Source: AP-15 sp963846635
GTDB lineage: Bacteria > Pseudomonadota > Alphaproteobacteria > ATCC43930 > CGMCC-115725
DNA: 64,000 nucleotides
Reading direction: 5' to 3'
Assembly: GCA_963846635.1 (NCBI GenBank)
Contig: CAWJXM010000004.1
Location: 124,001 to 188,000, forward strand
Part shown: positions 17,426 through 25,859 of the stretch, one piece after another
How the letters are laid out: every line of letters begins with the position of its first letter
How positions within the stretch are numbered: the stretch's first letter is position 1
The notes under the pieces: generated by a model
The model's database searches: none
What the model was told of the DNA's origin: nothing
Seen by the model: only the letters and a program-made list of their open reading frames with translations
Program-made: the position numbers and the translations under genes

Positions 17426-19024
17426 TTAATTCTGCTCGCGGGTCTCCGTGAACCGGATGTTCGGCCATTCTTCGAATGTCGTGCGCAGATCCCAGGCGTT
17501 GCGCGCGAGAAAAACCGGAACACCGTCATGGTCCTCGGCACTTGCCGACGGGTTCTGCCGGCGAAAGCGCTCAATTTCGGCCGGATCGTCGGTATCGAGC
17601 CAGCGCGCCGCCTGATAGGGGGCGCCATCGAGCCGTGTGGCGAGCCCATATTCGGCTTCGAGCCGTGCGGTCAACACATCGAGCTGCAAGGCGCCGACCA
17701 CGCCGATAATCCAATCCCCGCCGGTAGCGGGCTTGAACACGCGGGTCACGCCCTCCTCCGCCAATTGCCCGAGCGCGTGGCGCAGATGCTTTGATTTCAT
17801 CGGATCATCGACCCGCACCCGGCGCAAAATCTCGGGGGCAAAGCTCGGAATGCCGGTCACCCGGATCTCGCCACCCTGGGTCAGCGTGTCGCCGATCCGC
17901 AGGCTGCCATGGTTCGGGATGCCGATGATGTCGCCGGGCCACGCCTCCTCGGCGAGATTTCGCTCGCGCGCCAGAAAAAACACCGGCGCCTGCACCGACA
18001 TGACCCGCCCGGTCCGCATGTTTTTGAGCTTCATGCCGCGGGCAAAGCGGCCCGAGGCGAGCCGCACAAAGGCGATACGGTCACGATGCTGCGGGTCGAT
18101 ATTGGCCTGCACCTTGAAGACGAAACCCGCGACCTCCGGCTCCTCGGGCTCAATCGAGCGCGGCCCGTCGGGGCCTTGCGCCGGTTGCGGTCGCGGCGGC
18201 GGCGCCAGCGCCTCGATCCCGTGCAATAACTCGCGCACCCCAAAATTGTTCAGCGCGCTGCCAAAATAGACCGGGGTCTGATGGCCGGCGCGAAACGCCT
18301 CGGCGTCGAAGGGCGGGCACAATCCGCGCGCCATCTCGACCTCCTCGCGCAATTGCGTCAGTGCCGCCGCCGGCAGCCGCCGTGTCAGTTCGGGATCGTC
18401 GAGCCCGCGGCACCTGACCGGCTCCGTGACATGGTTATGAGCGCCACGCTCGAACAGCAGCAGCGCGTCGTTGAACAGATCCCAGGTGCCGAGAAAATCG
18501 CGGCCCATGCCGATCGGCCAGGATGCCGGGGTCACATCGAGCGCGAGCGATTGCTCGATCTCGTCCAACAGGTCGAACGGGTCGCGGCTCTCGCGGTCGA
18601 GCTTGTTGATAAAGGTCACGATCGGCACATCGCGCAGCCGGCACACCTCGAACAGTTTGCGGGTCTGCTCCTCGATGCCCTTGGCGGCGTCGAGCACCAT
18701 GACCGCACTGTCGACCGCGGTCAGCGTGCGATAGGTATCCTCGCTGAAATCCTGGTGGCCCGGCGTGTCGAGCAGGTTGAAGGTCAAGCCGTCATACTCG
18801 AAGGTCATGACCGCGGCACTGACCGAAATGCCGCGCTCGCGCTCGATCGCCATCCAGTCGGAGCGGGCGCGCCGCCGGTCGCCGCGCGCCTTGACCTCGC
18901 CCGCGAGCTGAATCGCCCCGCCAAACAGCAGCAGTTTCTCGGTCAGGGTGGTCTTGCCGGCGTCCGGATGCGAGATGATCGCAAACGTCCGCCGGCGCGC
19001 TATTTCATCGCTAAGACTGCTCAT
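17426..19024 (-). CDS. prfC: Peptide chain release factor 3, copy B
   Basis: 532 aa from the ATG at 19024 (an ATG one codon earlier, at 19027, is also in frame). All GTPase motifs and domains of copy A are retained, with about nine scattered substitutions (for example EEWPNIRF for EEWPHIRF, HALGQLAEEG for HALEQLAEEG). No frameshift or stop, so it is probably functional or very recently duplicated. Two RF3 genes in tandem is unusual; most bacteria carry one or none. Confidence 0.93.
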   Translation of the reverse strand: MSSLSDEIARRRTFAIISHPDAGKTTLTEKLLLFGGAIQLAGEVKARGDRRRARSDWMAIERERGISVSAAVMTFEYDGLTFNLLDTPGHQDFSEDTYRTLTAVDSAVMVLDAAKGIEEQTRKLFEVCRLRDVPIVTFINKLDRESRDPFDLLDEIEQSLALDVTPASWPIGMGRDFLGTWDLFNDALLLFERGAHNHVTEPVRCRGLDDPELTRRLPAAALTQLREEVEMARGLCPPFDAEAFRAGHQTPVYFGSALNNFGVRELLHGIEALAPPPRPQPAQGPDGPRSIEPEEPEVAGFVFKVQANIDPQHRDRIAFVRLASGRFARGMKLKNMRTGRVMSVQAPVFFLARERNLAEEAWPGDIIGIPNHGSLRIGDTLTQGGEIRVTGIPSFAPEILRRVRVDDPMKSKHLRHALGQLAEEGVTRVFKPATGGDWIIGVVGALQLDVLTARLEAEYGLATRLDGAPYQAARWLDTDDPAEIERFRRQNPSASAEDHDGVPVFLARNAWDLRTTFEEWPNIRFTETREQN

Positions 19025-19815
19025 CAATCCGCTTCAATTTTCCGATCAGAAGTGTCGTCCGCACGCTCTTTGGACTATTCCTTTGGACTATTCGTCGCCT
19101 TGTGCGCCTTCAGCCCACGCGCTTGTCCCGTGGGGAAAGCCGGGGCCCAGGCCTGCCCCTGGCACGAACGGGGGGCAACTGCCGCGGCCTTGGCCGCCTG
19201 GATTCCCGCTTTCGCGGGAATGACAAGCGACCGAGTGCTCAGACCCCAACAGCCATCTCCCCGGACCGTCGTGGCCGGGCTCGGCCCGGCCATCCACGAG
19301 CCACGGCACAAGTTTTGCCGGTTTCCCGTGGATGCCCGGCCCAAAGCCGGGCAAGACGACTTTATTGCGTCTGAAGCATCTGAATGCGTCTGAGCGTTAG
19401 TGAGAATTTGGAGTACATCCTGAGCCGAGCTATGATCTATTCCCGAATTGAGACCCGCCAACAACTTCGCACGCTTCGCGTGTACCGGCGCTTCATATAA
19501 TGGCTCCCGCTTGCTTTTCCAACGCCGCGGCGAACCCTGCTCACCTCCTGTTTCTGCAGAGAAAATACCAGCCGACATTGTCACCGCCGCCCCGCAACCG
19601 CTTGCAATCGCCGGGATTCGAACAGAATTTCCGGGACGTCACCGCCTGTTTTACCTGTTTTATCAGGTCGAGATCAGGTCTCGCCAATTCCCATCGAAAT
19701 AAATCTCCTGCGACCGCAGACGCCGGCATCGACGCAACTACCATGCGATTATGGCAACCACATGATGAATCGGCTTTCACCCGACGATGCCAATGTCAAG
19801 AGGCGCCAGCGGTAA
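19025..19815. other. Non-coding repeat-rich tail of unit B
   Basis: Counterpart of 15352-16109, with the same TTTGGACTATTC doublet, GGATTCCCGCTTTCGCGGGA palindrome and 37-bp dispersed repeat (19643-19679). It differs from unit A by a replacement near 19150-19200 that introduces a TGCCCCTGG / AACGGGGGGCA stretch. No gene seen. Confidence 0.6.
19643..19679. repeat. 37-bp dispersed repeat, copy 2
   Basis: Identical to the copy at 15937-15973 and carried by the tandem duplication. Confidence 0.6.
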
Positions 19816-19977
19816 GTGTCCGTCCGGAAACAATTCGATGGATTTCATTAAGTTGTTCGTCATTCCCGCGCAAGCGGGAATCCAGGATCCCAGCGCTCCG
19901 GCGCTTGCCCTGGCCCCCCGCTTTCGTGGGGGTGACGGTAAGCTTTGAAGCTGCGAATCATGTTTCCGGACGGACAC
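19816..19977. mobile_element. MITE (162 bp), copy 2, with TAA target duplication
   Basis: Same element as at 16110-16270, flanked by TAA at 19813-19815 and 19978-19980. One extra G in the internal G-run and a few substitutions. It came with the tandem duplication rather than by independent insertion, because both flanks match unit A. Confidence 0.8.
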
Positions 19978-20004
19978 TAAAGCCGTCTGTAGCCGAGGAT
20001 CGGA

Positions 20005-20137
20005 GCGTCGGGCGGATGCAATCCGCCGGCTGGGGCGGCCTCCACCGTTCAACAGCAATGCCGATCGAGCCAATAAACTTCGCCGTCATAAGGTACCACA
20101 CACCGACGAAAGCAGCGGATTGCATCCGCCCTACGCC
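20005..20137. repeat. 133-bp element with GGCGGATGCAATCCGCC-type ends, copy 1
   Basis: Ends are inverted: GGGCGGATGCAATCCGCC on the left and GCGGATTGCATCCGCCC on the right, around an interior containing GCCGATCGAGCCAATAAACT. A near-identical copy lies at 20834-20967. It may be a small non-autonomous mobile element or an extended REP. The left one sits immediately after the end of duplication unit B. Confidence 0.65.
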
Positions 20138-20165
20138 GCTAAGCGCCGGGCGCGCATCGGTCGAC

Positions 20166-20447
20166 CTACTCGAAAAGATCGCTGTGCGCACCGAGCCTGA
20201 CGAGGCGAAGGACATCAGGCGAGGGCTTGGCATAGATCAGCAGGAGATCGGGCCAGAGATGGCAATCTCGATAGCTTGACCAATTCCCGGACAAGGCATG
20301 GTCGCGGTTCCACTGGGGTAACGGGCGGTCATCGACCAAAAGCTCCAGCACCGCGGTCAACCGTTCGTCGAGGTTATGGTAACGAGAGGTCGCCTTGGCT
20401 CTGCGGTAGTCGCGCTTGAATGCGGTGGCGCGCTCAATTCTCCGCAT
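20166..20447 (-). CDS. Type II toxin, YafQ/RelE-family mRNA interferase
   Basis: 93 aa. Close in pattern to E. coli YafQ: RRIERATAFKRDYRRAK at the N-terminus, RDHALSGNWSSYRDCH, PDLLLIYAKP, and the C-terminal RLGAHSDLFE holding the catalytic-type His. YafQ cleaves ribosome-bound mRNA. Its start overlaps the end of the antitoxin gene by 14 bases, the usual antitoxin-first coupling. The pair lies between two copies of a direct repeat. Confidence 0.9.
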   Translation of the reverse strand: MRRIERATAFKRDYRRAKATSRYHNLDERLTAVLELLVDDRPLPQWNRDHALSGNWSSYRDCHLWPDLLLIYAKPSPDVLRLVRLGAHSDLFE

Positions 20448-20697
20448 TCAGGTCGGACATCAAATCGGCCACGCTGTCGAACGACGCGCCCGCCCCTTCT
20501 TCGAGCTCCGTCATAGCCGCCCGCGTCTCCGCGTTTGGCACCCTGACCTCAAAAGGCAGCGTCTTGTCGGCCGCGACCCGGACCAGTAGCAGCCGGATCG
20601 CGTCGGAAACGGAAAGACCCATACCGGCGAGGACCTTGGCAGCCTCTTTCCTGACCTGCGCGTCGACGCGGGCGCGTACAACCGTCTCGACGGCCAT
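20434..20697 (-). CDS. Type II antitoxin, DinJ/RelB family
   Basis: 87 aa from the ATG at 20697, which has GAGGAG about 7 bases upstream; the longer frame to 20760 adds a non-conserved leader. The N-terminal ribbon-helix-helix (VETVVRARVDAQVRKEAAKV, LGMGLSVSDAIRLLLVRV-like region) binds DNA and autoregulates the operon. The acidic C-terminus (EEGAGASFDSVADLMSDLN) would wrap the toxin. Partner of the YafQ-like gene. Confidence 0.88.
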   Translation of the reverse strand: MAVETVVRARVDAQVRKEAAKVLAGMGLSVSDAIRLLLVRVAADKTLPFEVRVPNAETRAAMTELEEGAGASFDSVADLMSDLNAEN

Positions 20698-20833
20698 GAA
20701 ACACTCCTCGCTCTCGGAGACTACGATGTAGCGAGGCGCCTTGGCTCTGTCCAGTTGCACTGCAAATGCGGTTAGCAGGCGACGGCCGCGTCAGAGGCGC
20801 CAGCGGTAAAGCCGTCTGTAGCCGAGGATCAGA

Positions 20834-20967
20834 GCATAGGGCAGATGCAATCCGCCGGCTGGGGCGGCCTCCGCCGTTCAACAGCAATGCCGATCGAGCC
20901 AATAAACTTCGCCGTCATAAGGTACGACACATCGACGCAAACGGCGGATTGCATCCGCGCCCTACGC
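20834..20967. repeat. 134-bp element with GGCGGATGCAATCCGCC-type ends, copy 2
   Basis: Direct repeat of 20005-20137 with a few substitutions. The homology extends left through GAGGCGCCAGCGGTAAAGCC (from about 20793), which is the unoccupied form of the MITE target site. The two repeats bracket the toxin-antitoxin pair. The rest, to hsdR at 21074, has no gene. Confidence 0.65.
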
Positions 20968-21073
20968 CCGCTTTGATCGCTAGCACCCTACCAACGGAGC
21001 GCGGCGAGATTACGTCACCCTTGCAGGTCGTTTCGGCCGAGGGAGGACTGTCAATGCGAGGGAGAGCGCGAAG

Positions 21074-23404
21074 TTATGCGGCCTCCTGATAGAGATATTT
21101 TTGGAAGCCGCTGAAGACGTTCCCGATCTCCTCGGGTTTGCCGAGGTCGGCAACGGCGTCGGCGATCGCATTGTGGTATTTGAGCAATAGCAACGGGCGC
21201 AGCTTCTCGCGCTCTAATTCTTCGACGCCGACCCGCACATAATGCGACAGCACGAAATCGAGAAAGACCTGCTGCTTGCTGGTGAAGTGGGTGCCGATCT
21301 CGACTTTCGCCTTCGCGGCGCGTTCCTCGCGGGTAAGCGGCGGCAGCGCATAAGCGACATGCGCCAATACATCGAAAAGATCGCTGTTTTCGGCGTCGAT
21401 GACCCGCTGCATTTCCGCCATTTGGTCTTTGCCGAACCCTTTTTCGGCCAAGCCTTCTAGGAGCTTGGCGCGGGTATCGGGTGCGCTCCACAGCGCGCGC
21501 AGTTCGGCCTCGTCCTTGAAAAACTCGGGCAATGTGCCGAACAGCATTTCCAAGAACTGCTGGGCCGACATCGGTGTGCCGTCGGGATGCCAGAAACTCG
21601 TCGCCATCATGTGCTGGATCATGCGCGCCTTGCCGTCGGCGAGTTTAACTTTGATCTTCTGCGGACGCGGGCGCGGTTCAAATCCTGACCCCGGTGGCTC
21701 GGACACACCGGTTGGTCGCAAAACCGGCTCGGGTTCCTTCGGCTCGGGGTCGATCGGCTCCCCATCCCATTCCGGGTCGCTAAAATGATGATGTGCCTTC
21801 ACGAAGTCGTAGATCGTGAAATAGTCCTTGCCCTCATAAAGCCGCGTGCCGCGGCCGATGATCTGCTTGAACTCGATCATAGAATTGATCGGGCGCATCA
21901 ACATGATATTGCGGATGTTGCGCGCATCAACCCCGGTCGAGAGCTTTTGCGACGTGGTCAGAACCGTCGGGATAGTCTTTTCGTTGTCCTGAAAGTCGCG
22001 CAGATACTGCTCGCCGAGGCCGCCATCATCGGCCGCGACGCGCTGGCAATAATTCGGGTCCTTGCTGGTCTTCATCTGGTTGATCAGGTCGCGCACCGCC
22101 AGCGCGTGAATTTGGGTGGCGCAGAATACGATCGTCTTTTCGTTCTGGTTAATCTGCTCCATGAACAGCCTGACGCGGTGGGCTTCGCGTTCCTTGATTT
22201 CGATAATCTTGTTGAAGTCGCGCTCGGTATAGCGACGGCCGGTCTCGATCTCGCCCTCGATCAGCGTGTCGTCGGGCGTGTAGACATAATCGTCCAAAGT
22301 CGTCGAAATCTGCTTGACCTTGAACGGGGTCAGGAAGCCGTCGTTGATGCCCTCTTTTAGCGAGTAGATATAGACCGGCTCGCCGAAATAGGCGTAGGTG
22401 TCGATATTTTCGGTACGCTTAGGCGTGGCGGTCAGGCCGAGCTGCACCGCCGGAGCAAAGTAATCGAGAATGCCGCGCCAATTGCTCTCGTCATTGGCGC
22501 CGCCGCGATGGCATTCGTCGATAACGACGAAATCGAAGAAATCGGGCGGATACTCGCCAAAATAGGGCGAAGGCTGACCGTCCTTTGGTGGGCCGCTCAT
22601 AAACGTTTGAAAGATCGTGAAAAACAGGCTGGCGTTGGTCGGTACCTGGCCCGCTTTGCGGATTTCGTCCGGTTCGACGCGCTTTAGCGCGTTATCCTCA
22701 AAGGCCGCGAAGGACGTGAAATCCCGAAAAGCCTGACTGGCAAGATTGTTGCGATCGGCGAGGAAGAGAATGCGCGGACGGCGCGAGGGTTCGCCGCTCA
22801 GGTTCCAGCGCGCCTGAAACAGCTTCCAGGAGATCTGGAAGGCAATTGAGGTCTTGCCGGTTCCGGTGGCAAGCGTCAGCAATATGCGCTTCGCGTTACC
22901 AGCGATCTTTTCGAGCACGCGGTCGATCGCGATCTCCTGATAGTAACGGATTAGCCAAGTGCCGCTCTTGTCTGGAAACGGCACGGCGGCAAAGCGGTCG
23001 CGCCACGCATTCGCCTCGGCAAAGGTCAGGCTCCACAGCTCGTCCGGTGTGGGGAAGTGCGGCACCGCGCCTTCGGCGCCGGTCTGCATATCGATGCCGT
23101 AAATGCTGCGTCCATTTGTCGAATAGCTGTGGCGAATGGCGAGCTTGCCGGCGTAGTTCTTGGCCTGCGCCACGCCCTCGCCAACGTCTTCGTCCCAGGC
23201 CTTGGCCTCGACGATTGCGAGCTTGTGGTTGCGGTGGATCAAGACGTAATCAGCGATGAGCGCCTTGCTGCGGCGGCCGTGGCCCTCGATGCGGCCCAAG
23301 GTGATCGGATATTCGCGCCGCACACGGCTGCCTTCGACGACACCCCACCCCGCCGCCGCCAATGCGGGATCGATATGCTCGGCTCTGGTCTCGGCTTCGT
23401 TCAT
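21074..23404 (-). CDS. hsdR: Type I restriction endonuclease subunit R
   Basis: 776 aa. N-terminal PD-(D/E)xK-type nuclease (ADYVLIHRNHKLAIVEAKAW, with the E-x-K lysine), then superfamily 2 translocase motifs: Walker A ATGTGKTS, Walker B DECH, motif III LTATP, and motif VI QIIGRGTRLYEGKDYF. It would cut DNA after ATP-driven translocation in complex with HsdM2HsdS. The frame is intact. It lies downstream of hsdM and the broken hsdS on the same strand, separated from hsdS by a pair of palindromic repeats. Without a working specificity subunit it should be inactive. Confidence 0.92.
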   Translation of the reverse strand: MNEAETRAEHIDPALAAAGWGVVEGSRVRREYPITLGRIEGHGRRSKALIADYVLIHRNHKLAIVEAKAWDEDVGEGVAQAKNYAGKLAIRHSYSTNGRSIYGIDMQTGAEGAVPHFPTPDELWSLTFAEANAWRDRFAAVPFPDKSGTWLIRYYQEIAIDRVLEKIAGNAKRILLTLATGTGKTSIAFQISWKLFQARWNLSGEPSRRPRILFLADRNNLASQAFRDFTSFAAFEDNALKRVEPDEIRKAGQVPTNASLFFTIFQTFMSGPPKDGQPSPYFGEYPPDFFDFVVIDECHRGGANDESNWRGILDYFAPAVQLGLTATPKRTENIDTYAYFGEPVYIYSLKEGINDGFLTPFKVKQISTTLDDYVYTPDDTLIEGEIETGRRYTERDFNKIIEIKEREAHRVRLFMEQINQNEKTIVFCATQIHALAVRDLINQMKTSKDPNYCQRVAADDGGLGEQYLRDFQDNEKTIPTVLTTSQKLSTGVDARNIRNIMLMRPINSMIEFKQIIGRGTRLYEGKDYFTIYDFVKAHHHFSDPEWDGEPIDPEPKEPEPVLRPTGVSEPPGSGFEPRPRPQKIKVKLADGKARMIQHMMATSFWHPDGTPMSAQQFLEMLFGTLPEFFKDEAELRALWSAPDTRAKLLEGLAEKGFGKDQMAEMQRVIDAENSDLFDVLAHVAYALPPLTREERAAKAKVEIGTHFTSKQQVFLDFVLSHYVRVGVEELEREKLRPLLLLKYHNAIADAVADLGKPEEIGNVFSGFQKYLYQEAA

Positions 23405-23460
23405 CGCGCGGTTTCTGATGCCTGACTAGAAACATGAAGTGTTGGTATGCTTTTTTTTCA

Positions 23461-23541
23461 TCGTCGTCCCTGCGAAAGCGGGGACCCAGGGCAACCGCCT
23501 CGCGCTGTATCTCTGGGTTCCCGCTTGCGCGGGAACGACGG
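23461..23541. repeat. 81-bp REP-like palindrome, copy 1
   Basis: TGCGAAAGCGGGGACCCAGG ... TTCCCGCTTGCGCGGGAACG between hsdS and hsdR. A second copy follows at 23605-23685. Same palindrome family as inside the MITEs and the prfC flanks. Confidence 0.7.
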
Positions 23542-23604
23542 ATGCTGGTGCGAAGTTGCGATGCCGGCCTGCTGCACCCTCCCTCGTCGCCCCCCGGCTG
23601 TTCA

Positions 23605-23685
23605 TCGTCGCCCCCGCGAAAGCGGCGGCCCAGGGCAACCGCCTCGCGCTGTGTCTCTGGGTTCCCGCTTGCGCGGGAACGACGG
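23605..23685. repeat. 81-bp REP-like palindrome, copy 2
   Basis: Direct repeat of 23461-23541 at 144-bp spacing, differing at a handful of positions, mostly in the left arm. The pair would form two strong hairpins in an hsdS-hsdR transcript. Confidence 0.7.
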
Positions 23686-23833
23686 GATTCTACCGACATA
23701 GCGTAAATCACCGTCGATCCGTTCCTCTAAAGCTGACCGGTGAAGGCTTGGTGCAGCAGCGATTTTTTGAGTGCGTCGAACGCATCGAGCTTGCGGTCGT
23801 AGACGGCTTCGAGGTGCTGCGTTTCTTGTCTCA

Positions 23834-24774
23834 GAGCCTGTTTGAATGCGCTTTTGCGCCCCGATCCCATCTGTACTCCTAAGGATCACACTGGTCCGCC
23901 TGGCAGGGCGGGAGGTGAGGGAGTGGATGTGGACCGAGGCGCATCGGGCGCGGCATGAGGCGCGCCTGAAAGACATGGTGAGAGTGAGTGCAGTGGGCGA
24001 GATAGCGCGCTGGCTGGAGCGAGCGGATCCCCCGCGCTCGCCGCGGCGCACCCCGTTGCGCTGGATTGTGGCGGCACTGGCTTGGCACTTGCGGGTGGGT
24101 GGCCCGTGGCGGGCGCTGCCCGGCGGCTTCCCCCCGTGGCGCACCGTCTATGGCTGGTTCCGGCGTTGGCTGGAGGCTGGCTTGATTGATGCGCTGATGC
24201 GGGGGATCGCCTGTCTGCGTCGCCGGGCAGCAGGCCGGCGTGCGAGGCCCCGGTTGGGCATCATCGATACGCAGGCGGTCACGTGCATTGGCGTGCGCGG
24301 GCCGCGGGGATACGATGCCGGCAAGGGCGTGTGGGGTCGTAAGCGTGTGGCCCTGGTGGAAGCGGCCGGGCACTGGCTGGCAGTCGCCGTGGTGCCGGCC
24401 TCGGTGCAGGATCGCGACACCCTCCCCGCGTTGGACCGCGGCAAGGCGGCATGGCCCAGCCTGCGGGAAGCGGTCTATGACGGCGCCTTCACGGCCGAGC
24501 GCTGCCACGCCTGGTCGAACCTGCACGGCATGCGCCACCACGTCGTCGAACGCGACCCGGCGGCCAAGGGCTTTGTCGTCGTCCCCCGGCGGTGGGTGGT
24601 GGAGCGCTCTTTCGGCTGGCTGGCCCACTGGAATGGCTTACTGCGCGACCGCGCCGGTCGCCTTGATGTCTCCGCTGGACGCCTGGCCTTCGTCGCCGTC
24701 CTGTCTGGCGTCGAAGCCCTGATCAATCCGATGCCAAGCCATGAAACAGCTGCCTAAATCACTCAAACAGGCTC
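23834..24774 (+). mobile_element. IS5-family insertion sequence (IS1031-like group), 941 bp
   Basis: Ends are perfect inverted repeats GAGCCTGTTTGA / TCAAACAGGCTC, flanked by a TCA target duplication (23831-23833 and 24775-24777). A 3-bp TNA duplication is what the IS1031 group of IS5 makes. It carries one transposase gene on the plus strand, opposite to the hsdS gene it interrupts. Intact termini and an open transposase indicate a recent, possibly active copy. Confidence 0.92.
23927..24757 (+). CDS. IS5-family transposase (DDE)
   Basis: 276 aa from the ATG at 23927 (MWTEAHRARHEARLKD), preceded by GGAGG and GAGGGAG; an in-frame ATG at 23846 inside the left end is less likely. The DDE residues are visible as IIDTQAV, VYDGAF and VERSFGWLAHWNGLLRD, the last being the typical IS5/IS4-clan Y/W-rich catalytic-Glu helix. 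The N-terminal part has the IS5-type PLRWIVAALAWHLRVGGPWRALP helical region. Full length for this group. Confidence 0.9.
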   Translation: MWTEAHRARHEARLKDMVRVSAVGEIARWLERADPPRSPRRTPLRWIVAALAWHLRVGGPWRALPGGFPPWRTVYGWFRRWLEAGLIDALMRGIACLRRRAAGRRARPRLGIIDTQAVTCIGVRGPRGYDAGKGVWGRKRVALVEAAGHWLAVAVVPASVQDRDTLPALDRGKAAWPSLREAVYDGAFTAERCHAWSNLHGMRHHVVERDPAAKGFVVVPRRWVVERSFGWLAHWNGLLRDRAGRLDVSAGRLAFVAVLSGVEALINPMPSHETAA

Positions 24775-25859
24775 TCAGCAACCCAATCGCGCTAACAAGT
24801 TCTGCCTGCTTCTTTAAAGGCGGTAACAAAACCGGTAATTCTTCTATGATCCCCATATTTAATCCAGCCATGATCGCGCCCTTCGCACGCTCAGCCAAAA
24901 ACTCTTGTGCCAGAGGGTGATAAAGAAAATATGCGTGGAGATAGCCCGGAATACATTTGCTACTGTCGAGAGTTATGCAACATAGATGCTTGGTGTTGAT
25001 CGCTATCGGGATGTCATCGGGCACGATGGAGCAACGGCCGCAGGTGCCCATAATCGTGATCAACACGTCACCCGGATGCACCCGATAGCGCTCAAGCAGC
25101 CGGTATTTTTCCGGCGTGACGAAGCGACTCTTTGCCCAACGGAACTCGTTCGCGACGGCATTGTCGATGCCCAGCACGGCGATGCCTTCATCGACGAACT
25201 CGCTATGCAATAACTGGCTTCCGAATGGCCCGGTCCGTATTGAACCCTTCTTCGGTGCAGCAATTTCTGCGACTGTCGCCTTCGACCAGCCCGCCTGCTC
25301 TTCCCGGGAAACAAGTCCAAGAAACGCCGCGCTGAAGAGGGCGCGGGCGTTTTGGAGGTTCTTTTCGGCGTTGGCTTTGGCGGTGGCGATACCCGCAAAC
25401 GCTTCGTCGAGGATGCCGACGATCCGCCGCTGCTCGGGGAGCGGTGCAAATGCAATGAGCAATGCTCCGATTTCTGATTTGTTGATTGAGGCGAAGACTG
25501 CCCCTTCCCTTCCTGCAATTTCCGGTTCCAAATATAGTAGTTGATAAAACAGAAAATCTCGGTTCAACGCAGCGCCGCTGCGTATGGTGGCCAATCCTCG
25601 TCCAATGCAGACTTTCCCGGTAGCGAAATTCACCGGCCCGACCGGAGCACGCACGGACATGAGGATATCGCCCTCTTTGGCAATCTTCGTGACTGAGTTG
25701 TCCAGGTTGTCGGTGCCTCAATAAATTTTTCGCCGAAATCCTTCTTCCCTTGGTAGAACGGCATCCCGTCACCTTCGGCGTTGTAGAATTTGCTTTCGGG
25801 TGATTGACCCGCGACGACGTCGCACAAATCGCCGATTTGTTTTCGTTGCCACCCCTTCT

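Larger units (their letters stand above)
16297..19998. repeat. Tandem duplication, unit B
   Basis: Second copy of unit A. It begins abruptly within the MFS coding sequence (ATGCTGATCGG at 16297) directly after unit A's GAGGATC end, and ends at the same GCCGAGGATC motif near 19998. Near identity in coding parts, with slightly more change in the non-coding tail: a substitution/insertion near 19150-19200, a short CATCTGAA insertion near 19376, and one base in the MITE. Confidence 0.9.

Noticed and set aside
23461..23685. Paired repeats as a CRISPR array
   Set aside because: Only two 81-bp palindromic units 144 bp apart, no regular spacers and no cas genes; REP-type elements.
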